Below, piece by piece: positions 52,946 to 62,549 of a stretch of DNA of 64,000 nt. Below the pieces are notes generated by a model. The model worked only from the letters and a program-made list of their open reading frames with translations. It made no database searches and was not told where the DNA came from. The stretch comes from Paracoccus sp. R12_2 (GTDB taxonomy: Bacteria; Pseudomonadota; Alphaproteobacteria; Rhodobacterales; Rhodobacteraceae): contig NZ_JAGHRA010000001.1 of assembly GCF_017744015.1 (NCBI RefSeq), forward strand, positions 1 through 64,000, written 5' to 3'. Made by a program: the position numbers and the translations under genes. Each line of letters begins with the position of its first letter. Within the stretch, counting starts at the first letter, position 1.

Positions 52946-55063
52946 ATGATCGACGTCGAAGACCTCATTGCGCTTGTCCGCAACTACAACCCGCGCAGTG
53001 ACGCGGGGCTGATCCGCGACGCCTACGAATACGGCATGCGGATGCATGAGGGGCAGTTCCGGCACTCGGGCGAGCCCTACTTTACCCATCCCATCGCAGT
53101 CGCCGCCATCCTGACCGAAATGCGGCTGGACGACGCGACCATCGTCACCGCCCTGCTGCACGACACTGTCGAGGACACCCGGTCCACGAAGGAAGAAATC
53201 TCGGCGATGTTCAGCGCCGAGATTGCCGATCTGGTGGATGGGGTCACCAAGCTGACCAATCTGCAGCTCAGCAGCGCGCAGTCGAAGCAGGCCGAGAATT
53301 TCCGCAAGCTGTTCATGGCGATGTCCCGCGACCTGCGGGTGATCCTGGTCAAGCTGGCCGACCGGCTGCACAACATGCGCACGATCCGCTCGATGCGGCC
53401 TGACAAGCAGGTGCAGAAGGCGCGCGAGACGATGGACATCTATGCGCCGCTGGCCGGGCGCATGGGCATGCAGTGGATGCGCGAAGAGCTTGAGGATCTG
53501 GCCTTCAAGGTCATCAATCCCGAAGCCCGCAATTCGATCATCCGGCGTTTCGTCAGCCTGCAGAAGGAATCGGGCGATGTGATCGGCCAGATCACCGCCG
53601 ATATCCGCACCGAACTGGAAAAGGAACGGATCGACGCGGACGTGTTCGGCCGCGCGAAGAAACCATTTTCCGTCTGGCGGAAAATGCAGGAAAAACAGCT
53701 GGCCTTCTCGCGGCTGTCGGACATCTATGGCTTTCGGATCATCACCCGGACCGAGATGGACTGCTATCGCGCGCTTGGGGTGATCCATCATCGCTGGCGG
53801 GCGGTGCCCGGTCGGTTCAAGGACTATATCAGCCAGCCCAAGGCGAACGGTTATCGTTCGATCCACACCACCGTATCAGGACGCGACGGCAAGCGGGTCG
53901 AGGTGCAGATCCGCACCCGACAGATGCACGAGGTGGCCGAGGCGGGCGTCGCCGCGCATTGGGCCTATCGCGACGGGGTGCGCACCAAGAACCCGTTCGC
54001 GGTCGATCCGGCAGCCTGGATCGACAGCCTTGCCGACCGTCTGGACGGCGAGGATCACAACGAGTTTCTCGAGCATGTGAAGCTGGAGATGTATCAGGAT
54101 CTGGTCTTCTGCTTCACGCCCAAGGGCGACGTGATGCAGCTGCCCAAGGGTGCGACGCCGATCGACTTTGCCTATGCCATTCACACGCGGCTGGGAAACA
54201 GCTGCGTCGGCGCCAAGGTCGACGGAATCCGCGTGCCGCTGTGGACGCGGCTGAAGAACGGCCAGTCGGTCGATATCATCTCGGCCTCGGGCCAGCGTCC
54301 GCAGGCGACGTGGCTGGACATCGTCGTGACCGGACGGGCCAAGGCGGCGATCCGGCGGTCGCTGCGCGAAGAGGATCGCGACCGTTTCATCCGGCTGGGT
54401 CGCGAGCTGGTGCGCGTCAGTTTCGAACATGTCGGTCGCAAACCGACCGACAAGGCGCTGCGCACCGCCGCCAAACAGATGGGGTTAGCCAACGCCGACG
54501 ACCTTCTGGCCCGGATCGGCAGTGCCGAGAATTCGGCCAAGGAAGTGCTGGACGTCCTGTATCCCGAACTGGCCGACGCGCCGCAGGACGAGATCGACCG
54601 CAAGCGGCCCTTCGCAGGGCTTGAGGCGGACGCGGAATTCCAGCGCGCGCCATGCTGCAACCCACTGCCGGGTGAACGGATCGTGGGCATCACCTATCGC
54701 GGCAGGGGCGTGGTCATCCACGCCATCGACTGTCCGGTGCTGGCCGAGTTCGAGGACAGCCCGGATCGCTGGGTCGATCTGCAGTGGCGCGACGGACGCC
54801 ATCCCGCCGCCTATTCGACCCTGCTGAATCTGACCATCCGGCATGATGCGGGGGTCCTTGGACGCATCTGCGGGTTGATCGGGGCGCAGGGGGCGAATAT
54901 CTCGAACCTCGAGTTCATTGACCGCAAGCCGGATTTCTACCGGATCGAGGTCGAGGTCGAGTTGCGGGACCATGAGCATCTGCACAACCTGCTGACCGCA
55001 CTGGAGGCGGAAAGCGACGTGGCGCAGGTGGCACGGATCCGCGATCCGGCACTGAAGCCGTAG
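52946..55063 (+). CDS. rsh: Bifunctional (p)ppGpp synthetase/hydrolase
   Basis: The product is 705 residues with all Rel/Spo domains. The HD hydrolase domain spans about 25-180 (FTHPIAVAAIL, ALLHDTVEDT), with intact His and Asp ligands. The synthetase domain spans about 235-350 (SDIYGFRIITRTEMDCYRALGVIH, KANGYRSIHTTV). The TGS domain is near 385-445 (CFTPKGDVMQLPKGATPIDFAYAIHT) and the C-terminal ACT domain near 630-700 (LTIRHDAGVLGRICGLIGAQGANISNLEF). One Rsh enzyme usually serves alphaproteobacteria. It follows rpoZ by 28 bases. Confidence 0.95.
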   Translation: MIDVEDLIALVRNYNPRSDAGLIRDAYEYGMRMHEGQFRHSGEPYFTHPIAVAAILTEMRLDDATIVTALLHDTVEDTRSTKEEISAMFSAEIADLVDGVTKLTNLQLSSAQSKQAENFRKLFMAMSRDLRVILVKLADRLHNMRTIRSMRPDKQVQKARETMDIYAPLAGRMGMQWMREELEDLAFKVINPEARNSIIRRFVSLQKESGDVIGQITADIRTELEKERIDADVFGRAKKPFSVWRKMQEKQLAFSRLSDIYGFRIITRTEMDCYRALGVIHHRWRAVPGRFKDYISQPKANGYRSIHTTVSGRDGKRVEVQIRTRQMHEVAEAGVAAHWAYRDGVRTKNPFAVDPAAWIDSLADRLDGEDHNEFLEHVKLEMYQDLVFCFTPKGDVMQLPKGATPIDFAYAIHTRLGNSCVGAKVDGIRVPLWTRLKNGQSVDIISASGQRPQATWLDIVVTGRAKAAIRRSLREEDRDRFIRLGRELVRVSFEHVGRKPTDKALRTAAKQMGLANADDLLARIGSAENSAKEVLDVLYPELADAPQDEIDRKRPFAGLEADAEFQRAPCCNPLPGERIVGITYRGRGVVIHAIDCPVLAEFEDSPDRWVDLQWRDGRHPAAYSTLLNLTIRHDAGVLGRICGLIGAQGANISNLEFIDRKPDFYRIEVEVELRDHEHLHNLLTALEAESDVAQVARIRDPALKP

Positions 55064-55103
55064 GGCCGCGGTCGCGCGCCTTAGCGATAGATCGGGTGGG
55101 AAG

Positions 55104-55778
55104 TTGTTCAAGCGCCGCAAACCGCGCAGCTACGGCCAGATGGCCAGCGACATGATCTATCCGCGCGGCGGATGGCGCCGTGCGGGCACATATGTGCTGC
55201 ACCGTGTGCGCAGGCTGCCGGATCAGCCGCACCGGATCGGCCGTGGCGTCGCGGCGGGCGTGTTCGTGTCGTTCACGCCGCTGTTCGGGCTGCATTTCCT
55301 GTCCGGCGCGGCCTGTGCCTGGCTGATCGGCGGCAACATCCTTGCGGCGCTGCTGGCGACCTTCGTCGGGAATCCGGTCACCTTTCCCTTCATCGCCGTG
55401 CTGGCGGTCAGCCTTGGCCGGCAGTTGCTGGGCTTTGACGGCGATCTGGGTCCGCAGATGATCTTTGGCGAATTCGCCCGCGCCAGCGCCGAGCTGTGGC
55501 ACAATATCCGGTCGATCTTTGGCCCTGAAGAAGCCCATTGGGGCCATCTGGCCGAGTTCTTTCAACAGGTTTACTGGCCCTATGTCGTCGGCGGCAGCAT
55601 CATCGGGCTGGCGGTCAGCATCGCCGCGCATTACCTGACCGTGCCGGTGATCCGCGCCTATCACCGCAGGCGGCAGAAGAAGATGGCCGAACGGATCGCC
55701 AGGGTCGCCGCGCATCGCCAGATCCAGACGACCGCGACGCCCGTGGCGCCGCAGGACGATGACGATACGCGTCGCTGA
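55104..55778 (+). CDS. DUF2062 membrane protein
   Basis: The product is 224 residues from a TTG at 55104 (GGTGGG-type ribosome-binding site); an ATG at 55140 is a shorter alternative. The DUF2062 signature is RIGRGVAAGVFVSFTPLFGLHFLSGAACAWLIGGNILAALLATFVGNPVTFPFI, with about three membrane segments. The C-terminus is basic and hydrophilic. Function is unknown. It lies 40 bases after rsh and probably shares its transcript. Confidence 0.85.
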   Translation: MFKRRKPRSYGQMASDMIYPRGGWRRAGTYVLHRVRRLPDQPHRIGRGVAAGVFVSFTPLFGLHFLSGAACAWLIGGNILAALLATFVGNPVTFPFIAVLAVSLGRQLLGFDGDLGPQMIFGEFARASAELWHNIRSIFGPEEAHWGHLAEFFQQVYWPYVVGGSIIGLAVSIAAHYLTVPVIRAYHRRRQKKMAERIARVAAHRQIQTTATPVAPQDDDDTRR

Positions 55779-55781
55779 GGG

Positions 55782-56690
55782 CTAGTATCCCTTGTTTCGG
55801 TCCACCAGATGCAGGATCGGCGCGCCCGACATCGCGCGGCGCAGATTTTCGGCCACCACCGGCGCTGCGGTCTGCGGGCGCGTCTCGGCGGCGATATGGG
55901 GGGTGACGGTCACGCCGGCATGGCCCCAGAACGGATGCGACGGCGGCAGGGGTTCGTCACGAAAGACATCCAGAACCGCGTGTCCCAGCTGCCCGCGATC
56001 CAGCGCGGCCAGCAGTGCATCATCGTCGATCAGCGTCCCGCGGCCGGGGTTGATCAGCCATGCCCCCTTGGGAAGATGCACCAGTCGTGCCGCGTTCATC
56101 AGCCCGCGTGTGTCCGGGGTCTCGGGCAGCAGGGTCACCAGGATGTCCGCCCGCTGCAATGCCTGATCAAGATGGTCTCCGGGCAGGACCTCGACGCCGT
56201 CCACCGGCCGGCCTGACGCGCTGAAACCGGTCAACCGGAAGCCGATCGGCCGCAACATCGCGGCCACGGCACGGCCAAGTTCGCCCATGCCCAGGATCAC
56301 GACATCGCGCTCCCGGGCCAAGGGCGGGATCTGACCGTTGCGCCAGTTCCCGTCCTGCAGATAGCGGTCCATCCCCAGATGCGCGCGCATGACCCAGCCC
56401 GTGCAGAATTCGGCCATGCCCTGTGCCAGCCCCGGATCGACCATCCGGGCCAGGGGTTGTGTCAGCGTCGGGTTGGTAACGATGCGTTCGACCCCCGCCC
56501 AGAGGCTTTGGACAAGCCTTGCATTGCTGAAGGGGGACAGATCGTCGATCTCGCCGCCTGGGGCGTAGATGATGGCGTCGAAGCCTGCGGGGGCGCCGTC
56601 GCGCGCCAGATCCATCTCGGGGCAGGCCGACCGCAGGGCCGGCGCCCAGTCGGACCACATCTTGTCGGGGGCTGCGAACAGGACCTTCAT
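55782..56690 (-). CDS. ghrA: Glyoxylate/hydroxypyruvate reductase A-type enzyme
   Basis: The product is 302 residues from the ATG at 56690, 4 bases after the rodA stop. It belongs to the D-2-hydroxyacid dehydrogenases. The NAD(P)-binding loop is VVILGMGELGRAVAAML; the catalytic Arg is in INPGRGTLIDDDAL, Glu in VFRDEPLPPSHPFW, His in TVTPHIAAETRPQ. This group (GhrA) reduces glyoxylate and hydroxypyruvate. Despite position, it is not functionally linked to the rod-shape operon that precedes it. Confidence 0.9.
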   Translation of the reverse strand: MKVLFAAPDKMWSDWAPALRSACPEMDLARDGAPAGFDAIIYAPGGEIDDLSPFSNARLVQSLWAGVERIVTNPTLTQPLARMVDPGLAQGMAEFCTGWVMRAHLGMDRYLQDGNWRNGQIPPLARERDVVILGMGELGRAVAAMLRPIGFRLTGFSASGRPVDGVEVLPGDHLDQALQRADILVTLLPETPDTRGLMNAARLVHLPKGAWLINPGRGTLIDDDALLAALDRGQLGHAVLDVFRDEPLPPSHPFWGHAGVTVTPHIAAETRPQTAAPVVAENLRRAMSGAPILHLVDRNKGY

Positions 56691-56694
56691 CGCG

Positions 56695-57834
56695 TCACCT
56701 TGGCCTGTGAACATGCGCGGACTGGACCATGCCGAAGCCCATCAGCAAGATCATCATCGCCGTGCCGCCATAGCTGACCAGCGGCAGCGGCGAGCCGACG
56801 ACCGGCAGAAGCCCCATCACCATGCCCATGTTGATTGAAAAATAGACGAAGAACGTGCCGCTGATGCCGATGGTCAGCAGCGCGCCGAAACGGTCGCGGT
56901 TGGACAGCGCCGAATAGAGACAGAACCCGATGATCAGCGTGTAAAGCACCAGCAACGAGAACGCGCCGACGAAACCGAATTCTTCGGCCAGCACCGTAAA
57001 GATGAAGTCGGTCTGCTTCTCGGGCAGGAAGTTCAGCCGCGACTGCGTGCCCTGCATGAAGCCGCGGCCCGACCAGCCGCCCGATCCCAGCGCGATCTGC
57101 GCCTGCGTGATGTTGTAGCCGGCGCCCAGGGGATCGACCGACGGGTCGATGAACGTGTCGATGCGGCGGTACTGATAGTCCTTCAGCAACTGCCAGTCGG
57201 TTCCGCGGCTGGACATCACGGCGTAGACCAGCCCGCCGATCATGGCGAACACCGCGCCGAAATACCACAGCGAGACGCCCGCCGCGAACATCAGTATCCC
57301 GCCCCCCGCGACCAGCATCAGCGAGGTGCCCAGATCCGGCTGCTTCAGCACCAGCGCGGTCGGCAGCAGGATCAGCGCCACCGGGATCAGCACCCACAGC
57401 GGGCGGGACACACGGTTCACCGGCAGCATGTCGTAATAGGCGGCCAGAACCAGAACCAGCGCAATCTTCATCAGTTCCGAGGGTTGCAGCCGGATCGGAC
57501 CGAACTCGATCCAGCGCTGCGCGCCCATGCCGATATCGCCGACCAGTTCCACCGCAACCAGCAGCAGAAGGCACAGCACATAGGAAAACACCGAGACGCC
57601 GCGCCAGAACCACATCGGCACGAAGGCCAGCGCGAACATCGCCGCCATGCCCACGGCAAAGCGATACATCTGCGGCTTGGCCCAGGTGTCGGCCTGCCCG
57701 CCAGCGACGGAATACAGCATCACGAAGCCGAAACAGGCGACCGCCGACAGCAGGAACACCAGCGGCCAGTTCAGATACAGGATCTTGCGCCACCCGGTCG
57801 GTGCCTGTGCAACCTGATAGTCAAGATAGGCCAT
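56695..57834 (-). CDS. rodA: Rod shape-determining peptidoglycan polymerase RodA
   Basis: The product is 379 residues, a SEDS family protein with about ten membrane segments. Typical SEDS segments are LGTSLMLVAGGGILMF, RRIDTFIDPSVDPLGAGYNITQAQIALGSGGWSGRGFMQGTQSRLNFLPEKQTDFIFTVLAEEFGFVG and LPLVSYGGTAMM. RodA polymerises glycan strands together with PBP2 (mrdA), which lies 12 bases upstream in the same operon. Confidence 0.95.
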   Translation of the reverse strand: MAYLDYQVAQAPTGWRKILYLNWPLVFLLSAVACFGFVMLYSVAGGQADTWAKPQMYRFAVGMAAMFALAFVPMWFWRGVSVFSYVLCLLLLVAVELVGDIGMGAQRWIEFGPIRLQPSELMKIALVLVLAAYYDMLPVNRVSRPLWVLIPVALILLPTALVLKQPDLGTSLMLVAGGGILMFAAGVSLWYFGAVFAMIGGLVYAVMSSRGTDWQLLKDYQYRRIDTFIDPSVDPLGAGYNITQAQIALGSGGWSGRGFMQGTQSRLNFLPEKQTDFIFTVLAEEFGFVGAFSLLVLYTLIIGFCLYSALSNRDRFGALLTIGISGTFFVYFSINMGMVMGLLPVVGSPLPLVSYGGTAMMILLMGFGMVQSAHVHRPR

Positions 57835-57846
57835 CGCCGCCCCCTG

Positions 57847-59793
57847 TCACGCGCGGGTCCGGCCGGATTTCGGCGGGTCGGGCGTGTAAAGATGCATGGC
57901 GTCGTGGCGCGCCTCCATCTCGGCGCGTTGATCCGACGGCACCGAATCCAGCGGCGGCAGCCCGCCTTCCAGCGCGAACAGCATGATGTCGCGGGCGATG
58001 GGAGCCGCGACCGCCGATCCGCCGCCGCCATGTTCGACGACCACCGACACGGCATAGCGGGGTGCCTGAAACGGCGCGAAGCAGACAAACAGCGCATGGT
58101 CGCGGCGATTCCACGGCAACTGTTCGTTGCGTACGACGCCCCGCGCGCGCTCGGCGGCGGTGATGTTGCGGACCTGGCTGGTTCCGGTCTTGCCGGCCAT
58201 GCGCCAGTCGTCGCGCAGGATGCGGGACCGACGGGCCGTGCCATGCGCGCCGTTCATGACCGCGTCCATCCCGCCACGCGCCAGCCGCAGCCATGCCTCG
58301 TCGATCCCCAGCGGTTCTGCTTCGACCAGCGGCTGGGGAATACCGTCCAGCGCACGCACAAGTCGCGGCACGATCGCCCGGCCCGTCGCAACCCGCGATG
58401 TCATCACCGCCAATTGCAGCGGTGACGCCAGAACATAGCCCTGCCCGATCGACGCGTTCAGACTGTCACCGATCTGCCAGGACTGGTCATAGCGCGCCTT
58501 CTTCCACGCCCGGTCCGGCGCGATCCCCTCGGCCACTGCCGACATCGGCAGGTCGTGCGTCACGCCGATCCCCAGCCGCCGGGCCATCGCCGCGATCCGG
58601 TCGATGCCGACGCGCTGCGCCAGTTCGTAATAGAAGACGTCGCAGCTTTGTTCGAGGCTCTGGATCGGGTCCATCGACCCGTGCCCGCCGCCCCGCCAGC
58701 AATGGAACCGCCGTCCGCCTACCTCGGTGAAGCCGGGGCAGTAGAAGCGCGACCCGCCATTGATCAGCCCCGCATCCAGCCCGGCCAGCAGAGTGACCAT
58801 CTTGAAGGTCGATCCGGGCGGATAGACGCCCTGCACGGTCTTGTCGGCCAGCGGACGGTGATCGTGACTCATCAGCGCGCGATAATCGGTACTGGAGATG
58901 CCGCGCACGAACTTGTTGGGATCGAAGCTGGGCGAGGAACACATGGCCAGCAGATCGCCGGTCTGGACATCCATCACCACAGCCGCCGCGCTTTCCTGCC
59001 CCAGACGCTGCGCGGCATAGTTCTGCAATCGCGCGTCCACGGTCAGTTGCACCGTCGCGCCCTGTTCGCCCTCTTGCCGGCTCAGTTCGCGCATCTCGCG
59101 TCCGGCGCTGTTCACCTCGACCCGGCGGGCACCGGCCTTGCCACGCAGCACCCCCTCCAGCTTGGCTTCGGCACCGACCTTCCCAAGCTGGAATTCGGGC
59201 AGCATCAGCACCGGGTCCGGATCCTCGATCTTGGACAGGTCGTAATCCGACACCGGCCCGACATAGCCGACCACATGGGCCAGGTCGCCGGCGCGCGGAT
59301 AGGCCCGCGACAGGCCGGATTCCGGCGTCACCCCCGCCAGCGACGGTGCGTTCACGGCGATCGAGCTGAACTGTTCCCAGCTCAGCCGATCGGCCAGCAC
59401 GATCGGCGTGATCGCCGTGCGCCGGGAAAATTCCTCCATAAGCTCGGCCATGCGGGCATCGCTGATCGGGATCAGCCGGGACAGGCGGCGCAGCACCGGC
59501 TCGACATCACCCCCAGCCTCTTCGCGGGTCAGAGTGACGCGGTAATTCTGTTCATTGCCCGCGATCACCAACCCGTTGCGGTCATGGATCAGCCCGCGCG
59601 CCGGTGGCAACAGGCGGATCTTGATCGAGTTTCCGTCGGACAAAAGGCGATATTCCTCGGCATGTTCCAGCTGCATCGACCGCAGCCGCAGCGCCAGCGT
59701 CGTCACCACCCCGAACTGGATACCGGCCAGCAACAGGCCCCGCCGGCCGACCCGGCGGCTTCCGTCCTGCGTGTCTCGCGATGATCTTTTCAT
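57847..59793 (-). CDS. mrdA: Penicillin-binding protein 2
   Basis: The product is 648 residues from the ATG at 59793, which overlaps the mreD stop as ATGA. One N-terminal membrane anchor (LLLAGIQFGVVTTLALRL) is followed by the pedestal domain and the transpeptidase domain. The active-site Ser328 is in GSTFKMV, SCDVFYYE provides the second motif, and GKTGTSQ the third. It cross-links peptidoglycan during elongation, working with RodA and MreBCD. Confidence 0.95.
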   Translation of the reverse strand: MKRSSRDTQDGSRRVGRRGLLLAGIQFGVVTTLALRLRSMQLEHAEEYRLLSDGNSIKIRLLPPARGLIHDRNGLVIAGNEQNYRVTLTREEAGGDVEPVLRRLSRLIPISDARMAELMEEFSRRTAITPIVLADRLSWEQFSSIAVNAPSLAGVTPESGLSRAYPRAGDLAHVVGYVGPVSDYDLSKIEDPDPVLMLPEFQLGKVGAEAKLEGVLRGKAGARRVEVNSAGREMRELSRQEGEQGATVQLTVDARLQNYAAQRLGQESAAAVVMDVQTGDLLAMCSSPSFDPNKFVRGISSTDYRALMSHDHRPLADKTVQGVYPPGSTFKMVTLLAGLDAGLINGGSRFYCPGFTEVGGRRFHCWRGGGHGSMDPIQSLEQSCDVFYYELAQRVGIDRIAAMARRLGIGVTHDLPMSAVAEGIAPDRAWKKARYDQSWQIGDSLNASIGQGYVLASPLQLAVMTSRVATGRAIVPRLVRALDGIPQPLVEAEPLGIDEAWLRLARGGMDAVMNGAHGTARRSRILRDDWRMAGKTGTSQVRNITAAERARGVVRNEQLPWNRRDHALFVCFAPFQAPRYAVSVVVEHGGGGSAVAAPIARDIMLFALEGGLPPLDSVPSDQRAEMEARHDAMHLYTPDPPKSGRTRA

Positions 59794-60329
59794 CGGCTGT
59801 ATCTCATCATTTCGGCCTCGGTCGCGGTGATCCGGCGCAGCCCGATCAACCAGCGGGCCACGAAAACCACCAGCGGGTAGGCCGTCACCGTCGCGATCAG
59901 TTGCAGCATCACCTGCCCCAGCGGCGGGGGCTGCATCAGGAACAGCAGCAACACCACGCGATAGCCCAGCATAATCGCGCCGATCAGAATGGCGACGCGC
60001 AGCCATTCAACCATGAATGGCTGATCGCGCCAACGCCCCTCACGCAGCCGTGCGGCCTCGGTTCCCATAAGAACCAGCACCGCCCACAACCCCAGCGGAC
60101 GCAACAGCAGCACGTCTTCGGCCAGAAACACCAGCGCGATCACCGGCGCGGCAAGCTGATCGGGGCGCCGCAGCACCCATGCGAAGGTCAGGCACAGCCC
60201 CAGATCCGGCCCCGGCCACCCGGTCAGGCCCGCCGACAAGGGCAGCAGCCGCACGAACAGCAGCGCACCCATGCACAGCAAAAACAACGCAGTACCGATC
60301 ACCAGTTGCCGTCCCGGTGCCTCAATCAT
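59790..60329 (-). CDS. mreD: Rod shape-determining protein MreD
   Basis: The product is 179 residues with five to six hydrophobic segments and little sequence conservation, as usual for MreD (GWPGPDLGLCLTFAWVLRRPDQLAAPVIAL, FLAEDVLLLRPLGLWA). Identity rests on topology and on its place between mreC (8-base overlap) and mrdA (4-base overlap). It is a membrane component of the elongasome. Confidence 0.9.
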   Translation of the reverse strand: MIEAPGRQLVIGTALFLLCMGALLFVRLLPLSAGLTGWPGPDLGLCLTFAWVLRRPDQLAAPVIALVFLAEDVLLLRPLGLWAVLVLMGTEAARLREGRWRDQPFMVEWLRVAILIGAIMLGYRVVLLLFLMQPPPLGQVMLQLIATVTAYPLVVFVARWLIGLRRITATEAEMMRYSR

Positions 60330-61263
60330 CTGCGCCCACCGAGGCCAGAGGGTCGGTGGCGCGGGCAGCCTCGACCGGTGAGGTCGGCAGTTCCGGCCCG
60401 ATCAGGCCCTGATCGCCCGGACGGATGATCGCCCCGGAATCGACGACCGCCTCGGCGGGATGGGCGCGCAGCACGCGCAGAAACTCCAACCGGCCATAAT
60501 CCGCGGCCATGCGCAGCCGCATCCGGCCATCGCTGGCCTGCACGACCTGTCCGACCAGAAGGCCGGGGGGAAAGACGCCGCCATCGCCCGATGTCACCAC
60601 GCGGTCGCCGGGGCGGACATTGTCCGGCGCTTCGACGAAATCCAGCACCGGAAGCGGCGTGTTGTCGCCGTTCAGCAGTGCCCGGTCGCCCGATGGCTGG
60701 ATCGTCACCGGAATGCGCGATGAAGGGTCAGTCAGCAGCACGACCCGGCTGGTCCGCTGCCCGACGCCCGAGATGCGCCCGACCAGACCCAGCCCGTCCA
60801 TGGTCGCCCAGCCATCGACGATGCCGTCCTGCGCGCCCACGTTCAGAAGGACAGACTGGCGAAAGGCGGACCCGGAATCGACCATTACCACCCCGGTCAC
60901 GCTGGTCAGGGCGGGGTCGATACGGACATTGTTCTGCGCCAGCAGCTTGGAATTTTCCTGTTCCAGCTGCACGGCGGCTTCCTTCCAGGCCTGCATCTTC
61001 TGCAGTTCGCGCCGCAATTCCTGGTTCTGTTCGTAGATGCGGGCATAGGACTGGAAACCCGCGACCATCTGGCTGAGCTGAGTGACCGGCGCGAAGGCCC
61101 ATTCAAAGCTGGGCACGACGCGGTCGATCAGCCCGGTCCGCATGCGTTCGGCACGCGGGCTGTCGATCCGCCAGAACAGGAACAATGCGATCAGCACAAT
61201 CGCCAGCAGCGCGATCAGCACGCGCCTGACGGGTGTTGCGAAATCGGGTCCCTTGCGCGCCAT
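60322..61263 (-). CDS. mreC: Rod shape-determining protein MreC
   Basis: The product is 313 residues. One N-terminal membrane segment (VLIALLAIVLIALFLFW) is followed by a coiled coil (about 70-110; YEQNQELRRELQKMQAWKEAAVQLEQENSKLLAQN) and the beta-rich MreC core (VVMVDSGSAFRQSVLLNVGAQDGIVDGWATMDGLGLVGRI; RPGDRVVTSGDGGVFPPGLLVGQV). It scaffolds the elongasome in the periplasm. It lies 23 bases after mreB. Confidence 0.95.
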   Translation of the reverse strand: MARKGPDFATPVRRVLIALLAIVLIALFLFWRIDSPRAERMRTGLIDRVVPSFEWAFAPVTQLSQMVAGFQSYARIYEQNQELRRELQKMQAWKEAAVQLEQENSKLLAQNNVRIDPALTSVTGVVMVDSGSAFRQSVLLNVGAQDGIVDGWATMDGLGLVGRISGVGQRTSRVVLLTDPSSRIPVTIQPSGDRALLNGDNTPLPVLDFVEAPDNVRPGDRVVTSGDGGVFPPGLLVGQVVQASDGRMRLRMAADYGRLEFLRVLRAHPAEAVVDSGAIIRPGDQGLIGPELPTSPVEAARATDPLASVGADD

Positions 61264-61286
61264 TCAGGGCCTCCGCACGGGCGGCA

Positions 61287-62432
<1,146 letters not shown>

Positions 62433-62506
62433 CTACGCGCCACCGGAAAAGCCCCGATGACGCGCGAACCCCACGACAAGGCCGCTCGCGCGCCGGATGT
62501 GCAACA

Positions 62507-62529
62507 GACCGCCCATGTCACGGGCGGTC
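62507..62529 (-). terminator. Hairpin downstream of leuA
   Basis: An 8-bp perfect stem, GACCGCCC (62507-62514) with GGGCGGTC (62522-62529), has a 7-base loop and lies 20 bases after the leuA stop. On the minus strand it is followed by TGTTGCAC, a poor T-run, so it is a moderate terminator candidate between leuA and the mre operon. Confidence 0.5.
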
Positions 62530-62549
62530 CGTCGGTGATCGGCATTCGG